Origin: an uncultured Eubacteriales bacterium | GTDB lineage: Bacteria; Bacillota; Clostridia; Oscillospirales; Acutalibacteraceae | DNA: 56,491 bases | Assembly (NCBI GenBank): GCA_951801675.1 | Contig: CATONX010000013.1 | Span: 1-56,491, forward strand | Direction: 5' to 3' | Part shown: positions 49,335 through 56,491 of the stretch, one piece after another | Position numbering within the stretch: position 1 is the first letter of the stretch | Layout of the letters: each line of letters begins with the position of its first letter | Translations under genes and position numbers: made by a program | The notes under the pieces: model-generated | What the model was told of the DNA's origin: nothing | The model's database searches: none | Seen by the model: the letters and a program-made list of their open reading frames with translations, nothing else

Positions 49335-49418
49335 ATGTGCTGCAACGGTGGAGCCAACAACTGCTGTTGGATTTGGATTCTGCTGCTCGTACTGCTGTGC
49401 TGCGGTTGCGGCTGCTGA
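49335..49418 (+). CDS. 27-residue cysteine-rich membrane peptide
   Basis: Reads MCCNGGANNCCWIWILLLVLL then CCGCGC and stop. Eight cysteines surround one short hydrophobic segment. GAGGTGA sits six bases before ATG 49335, and a good hairpin follows at 49443. Tiny proteins of this sort are seen in Clostridia, some linked to sporulation, but I cannot place this one in a family. It lies alone on the plus strand between minus-strand mltG and the cyclo-ligase. Confidence 0.65.
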   Translation: MCCNGGANNCCWIWILLLVLLCCGCGC

Positions 49419-49442
49419 GGCGGGTAACATAGAAAAAACGGG

Positions 49443-49475
49443 CAAGGGGGTGTTTCCCAAGGGGAAGCGCCCTCT
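49443..49475. terminator. Hairpin after the Cys-rich peptide
   Basis: About 14-bp stem with one mismatch and two G-T pairs, around AAG at the tip, between 49443 and 49475. It lies just past the stop of the cyclo-ligase gene on the other strand and can serve both. Confidence 0.6.
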
Positions 49476-49479
49476 TTCC

Positions 49480-50076
49480 TTATTGTACGTGCACATGGGT
49501 GCGCCTGGTGTAATCCTCGGTCACGAGAATGTCCACCCATTTGTCGTACCGGCCGTGGGGCAGCCGCCGCTGCACGCAGCTGCGGTAGCAGATGCCCACC
49601 GTGGTTCCCTGAAAACGGGAAAGAAACCGGTCGTAATAGCCTTTCCCATACCCCAGGCGAAAGCCGGTATGGTCAAACCCAAGCCCCGGAACAATGCAAA
49701 GGCCCCGGGAAAAATCGGTCATTTTTTCGCATCGATCCACAATCGGTTCGAGCACGCCAAAGGTACCCGGCTCCAGATCGGACAGGGAACGGATAAAATA
49801 AAAGTCCATCTCTCTCGTCCCCGGCACGCACCGGGGCGCCGCCACTCGCTTGCCGGCAGCCAGAGCTTCCTTTAGGATGCCGATGGTATCCACCTCAATG
49901 GCGGTGGAGATATAGAGTAGGAGGACCTTCTCCCGCTTATATTGATAAAGCGCCTGCACCCGCTTTCGGATGCGCGCGTCCCTGGTTTTTTTCTCGTCCT
50001 CCGGCATGTTCGTGCGAAGCTCCCGAAACCGGCGGCGAAGCTCCGTTTTGAACACCCGGATATCGGTTACGGGCAC
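49480..50076 (-). CDS. 5-Formyltetrahydrofolate cyclo-ligase
   Basis: Turns 5-formyl-THF back to 5,10-methenyl-THF with ATP. 198 aa with KTELRRRFRELRTNMPEDEKKTRDARI, the substrate-binding region RVAAPRCVPGTREMDFYFI, and the ATP motif PGLGFDHTGFRLGYGKGYYDRFLSR. Start overlaps the DJ-1 gene end by ten bases. Last in a long minus-strand group beginning with thyX, so folate and dTMP functions are together. Confidence 0.94.
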   Translation of the reverse strand: MPVTDIRVFKTELRRRFRELRTNMPEDEKKTRDARIRKRVQALYQYKREKVLLLYISTAIEVDTIGILKEALAAGKRVAAPRCVPGTREMDFYFIRSLSDLEPGTFGVLEPIVDRCEKMTDFSRGLCIVPGLGFDHTGFRLGYGKGYYDRFLSRFQGTTVGICYRSCVQRRLPHGRYDKWVDILVTEDYTRRTHVHVQ

Positions 50077-50606
50077 AGAATGGCACCGCGCACCTTGTCT
50101 GCGGCCCCTTCTCCCTTCAGCGCCGCGAGCAAGGCAAGCGCGAACTGGGTCGCCGTCCCGGCGCCTCTGGAGGTGATGAACGGCCCGTCCACCGCCACCG
50201 GTTCAGATCCCACGCTGGCGCCTATGAGCTCTCCTTCGAACCCTTCATAGCAAACGGCTTTTCTGCCTTTTAACAGGCCCTTGTGTCCAAGAATGGAGGG
50301 TGCTGCGCAGATTGCCGCCACAATCGCGCCCTTTTCCACCGCCCGGTCGATGAATTTCTGCACCACCGGGGAGTGTTCCAGGTTCAGCGTACCCGGCATT
50401 CCGCCCGGAAGCACCACCGCCTCCAGGTCGTCGGGCATGGCCGACGAATCCAGCGTATCCGCCGCCAGCACAATGCCGTGAGAGCCCCGCACCGCCGTAG
50501 CGCCTACGCCAACCGTGGTCACGTCCACGCCGGCCCGGCGCAGCAGATCAATGGGAGCGATGGCCTCCATCTCCTCAAACCCGTTGGCCAAAAATACATA
50601 TACCAT
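50067..50606 (-). CDS. DJ-1/PfpI family protein
   Basis: 179 aa class I glutamine amidotransferase-like fold. FLANGFEEMEAIAPIDLLRRAGVDVTTV carries the conserved E, and IVAAICAAPSILGHKGLLKGRKAVCY the nucleophile C at the elbow (AICAAP). Members act as deglycases, chaperones or thiamine-related enzymes; not decided. ATG 50606 is chosen because GGAGG precedes it. Confidence 0.92.
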   Translation of the reverse strand: MVYVFLANGFEEMEAIAPIDLLRRAGVDVTTVGVGATAVRGSHGIVLAADTLDSSAMPDDLEAVVLPGGMPGTLNLEHSPVVQKFIDRAVEKGAIVAAICAAPSILGHKGLLKGRKAVCYEGFEGELIGASVGSEPVAVDGPFITSRGAGTATQFALALLAALKGEGAADKVRGAILCP

Positions 50607-50641
50607 TTCGAAACCTCCGTTTCTTACACACAAATGCCTGT

Positions 50642-51505
50642 TTATTCCATAGTCAGGGGTAAAAACGCGTCCTTCATCTGCGAAAGCGATCCAGTGACGG
50701 GACAAGCCATTCCCACCGGTTCCTGATCTGTTTGCGTTTCTTTCCCCACAAGCCCTACCGGTAGACGCATCCAGATTGGTTTGCCCCCAGTTTCCCGTCC
50801 CAAGGCTTCACACAGATAAGGAAAGCTTTCCCTGCTTGCAATGGGGTCAAGACAGGTGATCCGGTCTTTCTCTTCGAAATAAAGGGCCGCCGTTTTCCCG
50901 GCGGGGGTATCCGCCGCTACCGCTTTACCGCCGTAATAAGCGTGAATGGCAAGCTGGTAGATGAGCATATCCGCTTCCCACAAAAGGGATCCGGGCCTGT
51001 CTGCAAACGCGTCTTTGAGCGCCCCGCTTACAAAGGCAGGAGTGGCCTTGGCCTCTTTGCCTCCCGGGACGGTGACCGCCGCGAGCGCTTCCTTTGAAAA
51101 GACGCGGGGAGCTGCTTTATATATGGTATCATACCCGTGTTTTGCGTAATAGTCAAATAGAGGAGAGTTTGCCGGGCGCAGGGTCAGAAAAGAAAGCCCG
51201 TCCTCGGCCGCCCCGGCCGCCGCTTCTTTTAACAGGCGGGACATGATTCCCTGTCCTCTAGCGCGGGGCAGAGTTGCCGCCGCGTAGATGTATCCGGCAC
51301 GGGTTTGCGCACCGGCGAGAACCATGGAAGCGGGAAGCACGTAAAGGGCCGACGCGATCTCGCCGCCTTGCTCATAGACGTAAACGTCCGCCAAAGCCTT
51401 GCAGCCGTTCAAAAACATGGCGATTGCCTCTGCCTTGTCCCCAAACACTTGCTCCCACAGCGCTTGCAGCTTGGGGGCGTTTTCCTTGTCAATCCGTGTT
51501 CTCAT
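50642..51505 (-). CDS. GNAT family N-acetyltransferase, two-domain type
   Basis: 287 aa. Enhanced-intracellular-survival-like N-terminal GNAT: ALYVLPASMVLAGAQTRAGYIYAAATLPRARGQGIMSRLLKEA with the R/Q-x-x-G-x-G/A loop, SFLTLRPANSPLFDYYAKHGYDTIYKA. The C-terminal half resembles an SCP2-like or second acetyltransferase half. Its ATG overlaps the DUF2156 stop, so the two are coupled. Substrate unknown. Confidence 0.85.
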   Translation of the reverse strand: MRTRIDKENAPKLQALWEQVFGDKAEAIAMFLNGCKALADVYVYEQGGEIASALYVLPASMVLAGAQTRAGYIYAAATLPRARGQGIMSRLLKEAAAGAAEDGLSFLTLRPANSPLFDYYAKHGYDTIYKAAPRVFSKEALAAVTVPGGKEAKATPAFVSGALKDAFADRPGSLLWEADMLIYQLAIHAYYGGKAVAADTPAGKTAALYFEEKDRITCLDPIASRESFPYLCEALGRETGGKPIWMRLPVGLVGKETQTDQEPVGMACPVTGSLSQMKDAFLPLTME

Positions 51506-52407
51506 TCCTCGTCCTTCCACACGGCATAAGACTTTTCCACCAAAAAGGCCGGCTGGTAGGAAAGCTTCGCCCGCCTGAGCCCTTCGATGCCCATGTCCTC
51601 CTCCCGGTTGATGTACCGGTATCCGGACAGGCGCTTCTGAGCGAACACCTGATTGATCTTGGGATAGGCTCCCTGAATGGAGGAAAAAGCCTTTTCAAAA
51701 TGCAAATCAAAACAATCATTGGTCAGCGGTTCGCCAATGGTGAAAGCAATCACCTTGCCGTCCACCCGCAGAAGGCCTCCCTGCATTCCCAGTTCGTCAA
51801 AATAATCCAGGGTGTCCCGCAGGGCAAGCATCTCGTCGTCGTAGCTCGAGGACCCGTTTTTGTCCTCCTGCAGCCATTCCTCAAACATGTCCCAGCAGTC
51901 ACACAGGTTGTGATGGTCAATGTCCTCATAGGTCCAGCCCGGATTGTCCTGGTCGAACCGGGAAATGTGGTTTCGTTTCCCGTGGTACTTACGTCCGGAA
52001 AGGGAAATCAGGTCGCTGCTTTCATACACGTAGTCGTAGGCGTACCGGCAGTCCTCGTATTCAAACTGGCCCGGGTACAATTGGTCAAGCTGCAGGCGGA
52101 TTTCGGGCGTTACCGAATAAAACCGCAAAGGCTGGTCGTTTTCCTCCGCGTCCGCCCGCAAAAGCTCAATGGCCTCCCGCACGTCCCCCTTTCCCGCAGG
52201 GAAAAGGTAGGCGCATTCCCGCAGGCAGGCCCTGGCCAGAAAAAAGTCCTTATACCGGGTGATTCGTTTATGAATGTACCGGCGCCACATATAAGTGCTG
52301 CCGAAGCTGTACTCGGAATTGTTAAAGTTCGCATAGGACGTGAGCTCGGTCACCCAGTCCCGGTCGGAAATGGTCGGTTCCTTAAAATCCAGCAATACTT
52401 GTTGCAT
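51502..52407 (-). CDS. DUF2156 (phosphatidylglycerol lysyltransferase-like) protein
   Basis: 301 aa soluble protein with a GNAT-like fold of the MprF C-terminal kind: PTISDRDWVTELTSYANFNNSEYSFGSTYMWRRYI, YVYESSDLISLSGRKYHGKRNHISRF, and RLSGYRYINREEDMGIEGLRRAKLSYQPAFLVEKS. It lacks the membrane part of MprF, so it transfers something in the cytoplasm, not surely to lipid. Next to dTMP kinase in several Firmicutes, as here. Confidence 0.88.
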   Translation of the reverse strand: MQQVLLDFKEPTISDRDWVTELTSYANFNNSEYSFGSTYMWRRYIHKRITRYKDFFLARACLRECAYLFPAGKGDVREAIELLRADAEENDQPLRFYSVTPEIRLQLDQLYPGQFEYEDCRYAYDYVYESSDLISLSGRKYHGKRNHISRFDQDNPGWTYEDIDHHNLCDCWDMFEEWLQEDKNGSSSYDDEMLALRDTLDYFDELGMQGGLLRVDGKVIAFTIGEPLTNDCFDLHFEKAFSSIQGAYPKINQVFAQKRLSGYRYINREEDMGIEGLRRAKLSYQPAFLVEKSYAVWKDEE

Positions 52408-52413
52408 TCGTAT

Positions 52414-53088
52414 TTATTCCCTCGATTCAAATTGTTCGCGAAATACTTGAAAAATGTCTTCGTGAATCTGCGCCACCGATCTGGGTTCCTCTTCCTGGGC
52501 GCAGGAAATCACCGTCCAGGAAAGCGCGTTCGCCGCGAACAACGCCGCCTCCCGGCAGCGCAGCAGATAGGCTTCGTCCCGCTCGTGGACGTCCTTGCGG
52601 CTTTCATCTCCGCCGTAGCGTTTTAAAAGCAGCTTCTGGGAAACCTGCGGCGGCATGTCCAGAAACACCACACAGTCCGGCCGGGGGAGTTCCAGGCGGT
52701 GGTATTCATAGTCAAAGAGCCAGGAAAGATAGTCTTCCCATTCTTCTTTTGGAAGCTTTGCCATTTGATAGATGGCGTTGGAGGTCACGTACCGGGCGGC
52801 GACAATCAGCGTTCCCGCCTCATAATCGGCTTGCCAGTGTTTTTTAAAGCTGGCATACCGGTCCACCGCGTAAAAACTGGAGGCCGCGTAGGCATTGACG
52901 CTGTCCGCATCCGAACCGAATTCCCCGTCCAAATACATACGCACCAGCGCCGACGATTCCTCTTTATAGTCGGGAAAAGAAATTCCTTTGCTAGTATACC
53001 CCTCCAAACGCAACCGTTCGAGCAAACATTCAAACTGGGTGGATTTTCCACTGCCATCTAAGCCTTCCAGCACCAGCAGGCCTTTCAT
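52414..53088 (-). CDS. tmk: dTMP kinase
   Basis: 224 aa P-loop kinase: LLVLEGLDGSGKSTQFECLLERL (Walker A), YAVDRYAS with the DR(Y/H) catalytic motif, AARYVTSNAIYQMAK, and VVFLDMPPQVSQKLL. It changes dTMP to dTDP. It overlaps the end of thyX by four bases, so synthesis and phosphorylation of dTMP are coupled. It may be one of two paralogues in the genome. Confidence 0.93.
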   Translation of the reverse strand: MKGLLVLEGLDGSGKSTQFECLLERLRLEGYTSKGISFPDYKEESSALVRMYLDGEFGSDADSVNAYAASSFYAVDRYASFKKHWQADYEAGTLIVAARYVTSNAIYQMAKLPKEEWEDYLSWLFDYEYHRLELPRPDCVVFLDMPPQVSQKLLLKRYGGDESRKDVHERDEAYLLRCREAALFAANALSWTVISCAQEEEPRSVAQIHEDIFQVFREQFESRE

Positions 53089-53873
53089 TCTGCGTCGCCT
53101 CCCAATGCTGAAAACCGTTTGCGCACCTGTTCGGCCTTACCGCAGGTCATTTTTCCCTCCGTGCAGGGACCCGCCACGCAGGGCGGCCCGGCTTTTGCAA
53201 AAAGATGAGGCGCCACTTTGCGTACAAGCGCCAGCATCTGCTCGGCTACCTCCCGGATTTCCCATTGAGCTCGGTTGCAGCAGCGCAGGGAAAAGAAGTT
53301 ATAGAGGCTTCTGGCGTTCATGGTCACCACCATCTTGGTGTCACAGGCGTTGGGAAGGACAAAGCGCGCGTCCTCCGCCGCTTTTTTCTGAGCGGCTGCT
53401 CTCGCTTTTTTCGGGTCGGTTCCATCGGCAATCATCGCCGCCTCGTGGACGTGTGCCAGCTGTTTTTGCAGGGTACTGTAAGCCTCCTGGGCCCGGTCCA
53501 TCGCCTCTATAAAAAGCGCCTTGACCTGTTCCTCTTTCTCAATTTCTGGAGGGATTACATAATCAAACCCATCCTCCACCACGTACCGCTGGCTCTGCAC
53601 ACTGAAAGAGGCGATGCGGTGGCGGGTAATCTGGGCGAGCAGCGCGCGGGACACGCCTTCGATGCCAAAGGTAAAGGAAGCGTGCTCAATGGGGGACTGA
53701 TGCCCGATCTCTGAGAGCATGTCCACAAACCCGGCGGCCTTTTCGGGTGTCATATCGTCAAACACCTGGTCGAGATGAGCGGGCGAATAGCAAAGACGCG
53801 CCGCCGCCGCCACCGTGCGTTCCGGGTCGGGGGTGTGGGAAATCAGGGTGACCTTTGGTTTTACCTGGGGCAT
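53085..53873 (-). CDS. thyX: Flavin-dependent thymidylate synthase
   Basis: Makes dTMP from dUMP with methylene-THF and FAD. 262 aa with the ThyX motif RHRIASFSVQSQR (RHRxxSxN/QxxSxRY type), SPIEHASFTFGIEGVSRALLAQIT before it, and NARSLYNFFSLRCCNRAQWEIR. First gene of the operon with tmk, DUF2156 and GNAT. The C-terminus has extra CxxGKxxCGK cysteines not needed for catalysis. Confidence 0.95.
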   Translation of the reverse strand: MPQVKPKVTLISHTPDPERTVAAAARLCYSPAHLDQVFDDMTPEKAAGFVDMLSEIGHQSPIEHASFTFGIEGVSRALLAQITRHRIASFSVQSQRYVVEDGFDYVIPPEIEKEEQVKALFIEAMDRAQEAYSTLQKQLAHVHEAAMIADGTDPKKARAAAQKKAAEDARFVLPNACDTKMVVTMNARSLYNFFSLRCCNRAQWEIREVAEQMLALVRKVAPHLFAKAGPPCVAGPCTEGKMTCGKAEQVRKRFSALGGDAE

Positions 53874-54063
53874 AAGAAGGACCTCCTAGCGCTGTCTCGC
53901 GCGGTCATATGAGAATCGAATGTCTGTTTATTATAGCAAATTGCGCCAGGCAGGGCAACACCTGAATCACTTTTCGGCAAGTTATACTAATTTCCTCCAT
54001 TTTTCGATTTTCCTCTTTCCTTTGGGCAAAAAGCGTGCTAAAATGCGGGTGAGGTGATCGTCT

Positions 54064-54732
54064 ATGACGAAAAAGCAACGGGCTCTGGCGGCGGTGGACC
54101 TGCTCAAGCAGGAATATCCCGACGCGCTGTGTTCCCTTACGGTTAAGAATCCCCTGGAGCTTCTGATTGCCACACGGCTATCCGCCCAATGTACCGACGC
54201 CAGGGTCAATCTGGTTACGCCGGTGCTCTTTACCAAGTATCCCACCTTGGAGGCCTTTGCAAACGCGGACCTTTCCCAGGTGGAGGAAATCGTGCATCCC
54301 TGCGGCCTTTATAAGACCAAGGCCAGGGACATTGTCGCCATGTGCCAGAAGCTGCAAAGCGAGTACGGCGGCGTGATTCCCGACACGGTGGAAGAGCTCG
54401 TAAAGCTTCCGGGCGTGGGACGGAAAACCGCCAACCTGGTGGTGGGCGAGGTGTTCGGCAAGCCCGCGGTCATCGCGGATACCCACTGCATCCGGCTGTC
54501 CAACCGCATCGGTCTTTGCGACACCAAGGACCCGGCCAAGGTAGAAAAGGAGCTGCGCGCCCTTCTGCCGCCGGAAGAGTCCACCCGGTTTTGCCACAGG
54601 CTTGTGCTCCACGGGCGGGCGGTATGTGATGCGCGCCATCCGAACTGCGAGGCCTGCGTGCTCAAAGAGGTATGTAAATCCTGCGGGAAACCGGTCGTGG
54701 CTGCGCGGAATAAAACGAAAAAAACCGGTTGA
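54064..54732 (+). CDS. nth: Endonuclease III
   Basis: DNA glycosylase/AP lyase that removes oxidised pyrimidines. 222 aa: LIATRLSAQCTDARVN, the helix-hairpin-helix LPGVGRKTANLV with the catalytic lysine, VIADTHCIRLSNRIGL with the catalytic aspartate, and the iron-sulfur cluster cysteines CDARHPNCEACVLKEVC (C-x6-C-x2-C-x5-C). GAGGTGATCGTCT precedes ATG 54064. Its stop codon overlaps the -35 of the tRNA-Leu promoter. Confidence 0.96.
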   Translation: MTKKQRALAAVDLLKQEYPDALCSLTVKNPLELLIATRLSAQCTDARVNLVTPVLFTKYPTLEAFANADLSQVEEIVHPCGLYKTKARDIVAMCQKLQSEYGGVIPDTVEELVKLPGVGRKTANLVVGEVFGKPAVIADTHCIRLSNRIGLCDTKDPAKVEKELRALLPPEESTRFCHRLVLHGRAVCDARHPNCEACVLKEVCKSCGKPVVAARNKTKKTG

Positions 54733-54757
54733 CAACGGTTGGAGATTACGCTATAAT
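54729..54757 (+). promoter_or_regulatory. Consensus promoter of tRNA-Leu
   Basis: -35 TTGACA (54729-54734), 17-bp spacer, -10 TATAAT (54752-54757): exact consensus. The -35 contains the stop codon of nth. Confidence 0.95.
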
Positions 54758-54772
54758 AACGTCTGTTGACCC

Positions 54773-54857
54773 GCGAGAGTGCTGGAACTGGCAGACAGGC
54801 ACGTTTGAGGGGCGTGTGTCTTATGGCGTACGGGTTCAAGTCCCGTCTCTCGCACCA
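54773..54857 (+). tRNA. tRNA-Leu (GAG)
   Basis: 85 bases with a long variable arm and encoded CCA. Acceptor GCGAGAG pairs with CTCTCGC; anticodon loop TTGAGGG gives GAG; T arm GGGTTCAAGTCCC. tRNA-Leu 3' ends are common sites for integrative elements, and the DNA after it changes character. Confidence 0.96.
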
Positions 54858-54860
54858 GAT

Positions 54861-54911
54861 AGCACCCCGGAAAACCTTGATTTTACAAGGCTTTCCGGGG
54901 TGCTGTTTTTT
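54861..54911 (+). terminator. Terminator after tRNA-Leu
   Basis: AGCACCCCGGAAA with TTTCCGGGGTGCT, inner CCTTG/CAAGG, then GTTTTTT. Very strong. Confidence 0.93.
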
Positions 54912-54924
54912 CGTCTTTTCCCGC

Positions 54925-54947
54925 TTTGGTCGTTATTTGGTCGTTAT
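54925..54947. repeat. 11-bp tandem direct repeat downstream of tRNA-Leu
   Basis: TTTGGTCGTTA occurs twice in direct succession (54925-54935, 54936-54946). One helical turn apart, near a tRNA 3' end, as expected of integrase arm-type sites, but no integrase is in view. Confidence 0.6.
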
Positions 54948-55050
54948 CCCGTTTTATATGGCTGCAAGCGCCTAATTACCATTATTTACTTTGTCCGCCG
55001 CCCCCTGGATGATGATAATATTGATTTATCATTTTTCGTGGGGTGCAAAC

Positions 55051-55683
55051 ATGGAAGAAAAGAAAAAAATAAGTAAAAAGACTATTTTACTATCTCTTGG
55101 TTTTTTGGTTGCATTTGCGGCGCTGATAGTCATAATTGCAATGGTACTAGGCGGCCAAAATGATAGCGAACAAAGCGACGCAGCGGCCGGCTTTACATCC
55201 ACCGCAAGCTTGTCGTCGTTGCTGTCCACCGCATCATTACCCGATGTATCCGGTCTGCCCGAATCATCTACCCTAGACAGCTCCAGCTTGCCGGAGTCGA
55301 GCACAGAGCTGGACATGCCCAATGTATCGTCACAGGGCAGCGCCTCCCACCAAGCACCGAGCTCTACACCGTCCACATCATCACAAGGTGCCTCATCGAT
55401 TGCCGCGCCAAGCAGCCAAGCCCCGCCTGCATTGTCTGTGGTTCCGTCATCATCGGCCGCGCCGCCCCCCGTGTCGTCGGAACCGGAACGCATTTGGGTC
55501 AATATCAACACTGCCTCTGCGGATGAACTTGCCAAGGTCCCCAACGTCCTCCGGGTTAAGGCCGGCCTTATCGTAGCGTACCGCGAGGAGCACGGCCCTT
55601 TTGCATCCGTGGACGAGCTCACAAACGTCAAGGGCATCGGCCCGGAATTTTTGGAGCTGATACGGCCCTATGTATATGTATAA
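55051..55683 (+). CDS. Membrane-anchored ComEA-like helix-hairpin-helix protein
   Basis: 210 aa. N-terminal membrane anchor (about residues 11-34, after basic KKKISKK), a long Ser/Pro/Ala/Gln linker (about 40-150) and a C-terminal double HhH: INTASADELAKVPNVLRVKAGLIVAYREEHGPFASVDELTNVKGIGPEFLELIRPYV, the ComEA DNA-binding domain. ComEA receives DNA in competence; whether this is the true one is unclear as the linker is unusual and no comEB/EC is next to it. GGGGTG precedes ATG 55051. Confidence 0.85.
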   Translation: MEEKKKISKKTILLSLGFLVAFAALIVIIAMVLGGQNDSEQSDAAAGFTSTASLSSLLSTASLPDVSGLPESSTLDSSSLPESSTELDMPNVSSQGSASHQAPSSTPSTSSQGASSIAAPSSQAPPALSVVPSSSAAPPPVSSEPERIWVNINTASADELAKVPNVLRVKAGLIVAYREEHGPFASVDELTNVKGIGPEFLELIRPYVYV

Positions 55684-55687
55684 GATA

Positions 55688-55717
55688 AGCCCTCCCGCCT
55701 TGGGAGGGCTCTTTTTT
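55688..55717 (+). terminator. Terminator after the ComEA-like gene
   Basis: AGCCCTCCC/GGGAGGGCT then CTTTTTT. A very similar structure with the same lead-in (AAGATAAGCCCTCC) occurs at 56373-56407. Confidence 0.9.
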
Positions 55718-55727
55718 GTCTGTCGAA

Positions 55728-56213
55728 CTATCTCGCCTCTAATTCCGCCAGGCGCTTTTTGAGCCTTATGTATTTTTTGGTGTCAATGACTGGGCGGTTA
55801 TCGGATTTTCTCATTTCGGCGGCTTTTGCCGGGGCGGGGATGCTGTCTTGGGCATCTGCTATCTCCAGCATATCACGGATGAGCGCAATCAGCTCCTTGC
55901 GGTCACTATCTGCGCAAGTATCGTTGGCAGCTTGATTGGCGCACATGATAGCGTGGTATTCATCCGCTGTAATCTCAACGCAGCGGTTGGATTCGGGCCA
56001 CACGTAAATGGTGCCGATCTCATTACGCGCCCGAATCTGCTTAATCGGATTGGACCGGTCTCCCAATTTAAGCCGGATTGCATCGCCCACTATGCGCATT
56101 GCTTGGCTGGGATCTGCCGGGTCCGCGAAGACTCCAACAGCGGTATAGTCGCTGTCTTGCTCGATCATGGCAACATATTTGTTGCCGGGGTATGCCTCAA
56201 TGTATGCGTACAC
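55728..56213 (-). CDS. Protein of unknown function
   Basis: 161 aa, soluble, not recognised. Starts at GTG 56213 (VYAYIEAYPGNKYVAMIEQDSDYTAVGVFADPADPSQAMRIVGDAIRLKLG) with GAGGAGC seven or so bases ahead. Middle part EIGTIYVWPESNRCVEITADEYHAIM; the last 45 residues are charged and probably helical. It has a clear promoter. Codon choice is less GC-rich than in the core, so it may belong to an accessory element. Confidence 0.75.
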   Translation of the reverse strand: MYAYIEAYPGNKYVAMIEQDSDYTAVGVFADPADPSQAMRIVGDAIRLKLGDRSNPIKQIRARNEIGTIYVWPESNRCVEITADEYHAIMCANQAANDTCADSDRKELIALIRDMLEIADAQDSIPAPAKAAEMRKSDNRPVIDTKKYIRLKKRLAELEAR

Positions 56214-56272
56214 GGTAATAGCTCCTCTCGTTTTTAACCGATCTGTTGTTTGTTGGTCTCCATTTGACGGTT

Positions 56273-56301
56273 ATTATATATTTTACGTAAGACAAAATCA
56301 A
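56273..56301 (-). promoter_or_regulatory. Promoter of the unknown gene with a palindrome in the spacer
   Basis: Minus strand: -35 TTGATT (56301-56296), 17-bp spacer, -10 TATAAT (56278-56273). The spacer holds TTACGTAA (56283-56290), an 8-bp palindrome fit for repressor binding. Confidence 0.75.
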
Positions 56302-56372
56302 GTGCTGCGCCTAACAAGCGGGCATGAGCGTAAACGCTTACATCGTAGAGGCGATACACGACAAAACGGCAA

Positions 56373-56407
56373 AAGATAAGCCCTCCCCCGAATGACCGGA
56401 GGGCTTT
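56373..56407 (-). terminator. Terminator of the right-edge XRE gene
   Basis: AAGCCCTCC arms, about 56376-56384 with 56396-56404; the minus-strand tail reads ATCTTTT. Resembles the one at 55688. Confidence 0.75.
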
Positions 56408-56409
56408 TG

Positions 56410-56491
56410 TCACATCAAATCATGTATATCTATGCCCAGAGCATCAGCAATCGCAAGCACATTTCGCGCCGTCATATTTCCTACGTCGGAT
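56410..56491 (-). CDS. XRE family regulator, C-terminal end (runs off the right edge)
   Basis: The last 26 residues, SDVGNMTARNVLAIADALGI then DIHDLM and stop, fit the final helices of a Cro/C1-type HTH (ARNVLAIADALGID). The N-terminus lies outside the window. If an element sits after tRNA-Leu, this may be its repressor. Confidence 0.7.
   Translation of the reverse strand, partial: SDVGNMTARNVLAIADALGIDIHDLM

Overview
The window reads as chromosomal DNA of a Gram-positive, low-oxygen Firmicute, most likely a gut-type Clostridia (Oscillospirales-like). The evidence is AGGAGG-type ribosome binding sites before most genes, RNase Y, split SecD/SecF, BirA/BioY control, FeoA-FeoB-FeoB-associated protein, ThyX, two thioredoxin-reductase-like enzymes, a YjdF leader, and many small MerR, WYL, MarR and XRE regulators. 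Coding regions are GC-rich by eye. AT-rich islands lie at about 33.2-33.7 kb, 40.8-41.7 kb and beyond 54.9 kb. The species cannot be fixed from this sequence.

Layout. 0-13 kb is mostly housekeeping: the 5' part of rny, birA then bioY with a BirA operator on the bioY promoter, secD-secF, a type-Ic aspartate aminotransferase, larB-larC for the nickel-pincer cofactor, a membrane glycosyltransferase, and a CorC/CNNM transporter. 13-21 kb holds redox and small-enzyme genes: nitroreductase, YgjP-like peptidase, WYL regulator, the thioredoxin cluster, maltose acetyltransferase, and a tight five-gene operon (macro domain, YccF, YwbE, unknown, ArsC-like). 22-24.5 kb is the feo iron operon. 24.5-36 kb is an accessory, regulator-rich stretch: a MerR/GyrI gene with its own 19-bp-spacer promoter; a WYL-led operon of GyrI/zinc-ribbon, GNAT-YoaP and DUF3788-GyrI proteins; MarR-flavodoxin; YjdF with a structured leader; SfsA/GIY-YIG; duplicated XRE genes; SUFU-DUF2185; DUF6125; and MerR/TipAS. 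36-41 kb has an acyl-ACP thioesterase and a compact operon (HhH protein, alcohol dehydrogenase, ThpR, esterase), then YwqG and initiator tRNA-Met. 41.7-45.7 kb is one large secreted PL11 rhamnogalacturonan lyase. 46-54.7 kb returns to core genes: U32 peptidase, MltG, 5-FTHF cyclo-ligase, DJ-1, GNAT, DUF2156, dTMP kinase, ThyX, Nth. After tRNA-Leu(GAG) the character changes to a ComEA-like anchored protein, an unknown gene and an XRE fragment, which may be the edge of an integrated element.

How the genes fit together. Biotin status should be sensed by BirA and control BioY. Reducing power is handled by the Trx cluster, the nitroreductases and the flavodoxin. dTMP is made by ThyX and the neighbouring kinase, with folate salvage by 5-FTHF cyclo-ligase nearby. 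The most interesting non-core content is regulatory: the YjdF leader with a complete 8-nt anti-Shine-Dalgarno, two MerR promoters with 19-bp spacers, a WYL-led operon with two GyrI-like proteins, a probable ACG start in a thioredoxin-reductase-like gene, a fresh tandem duplication in an XRE locus, and a 27-residue cysteine-rich membrane peptide. No CRISPR array, rRNA, transposase or integrase was seen.
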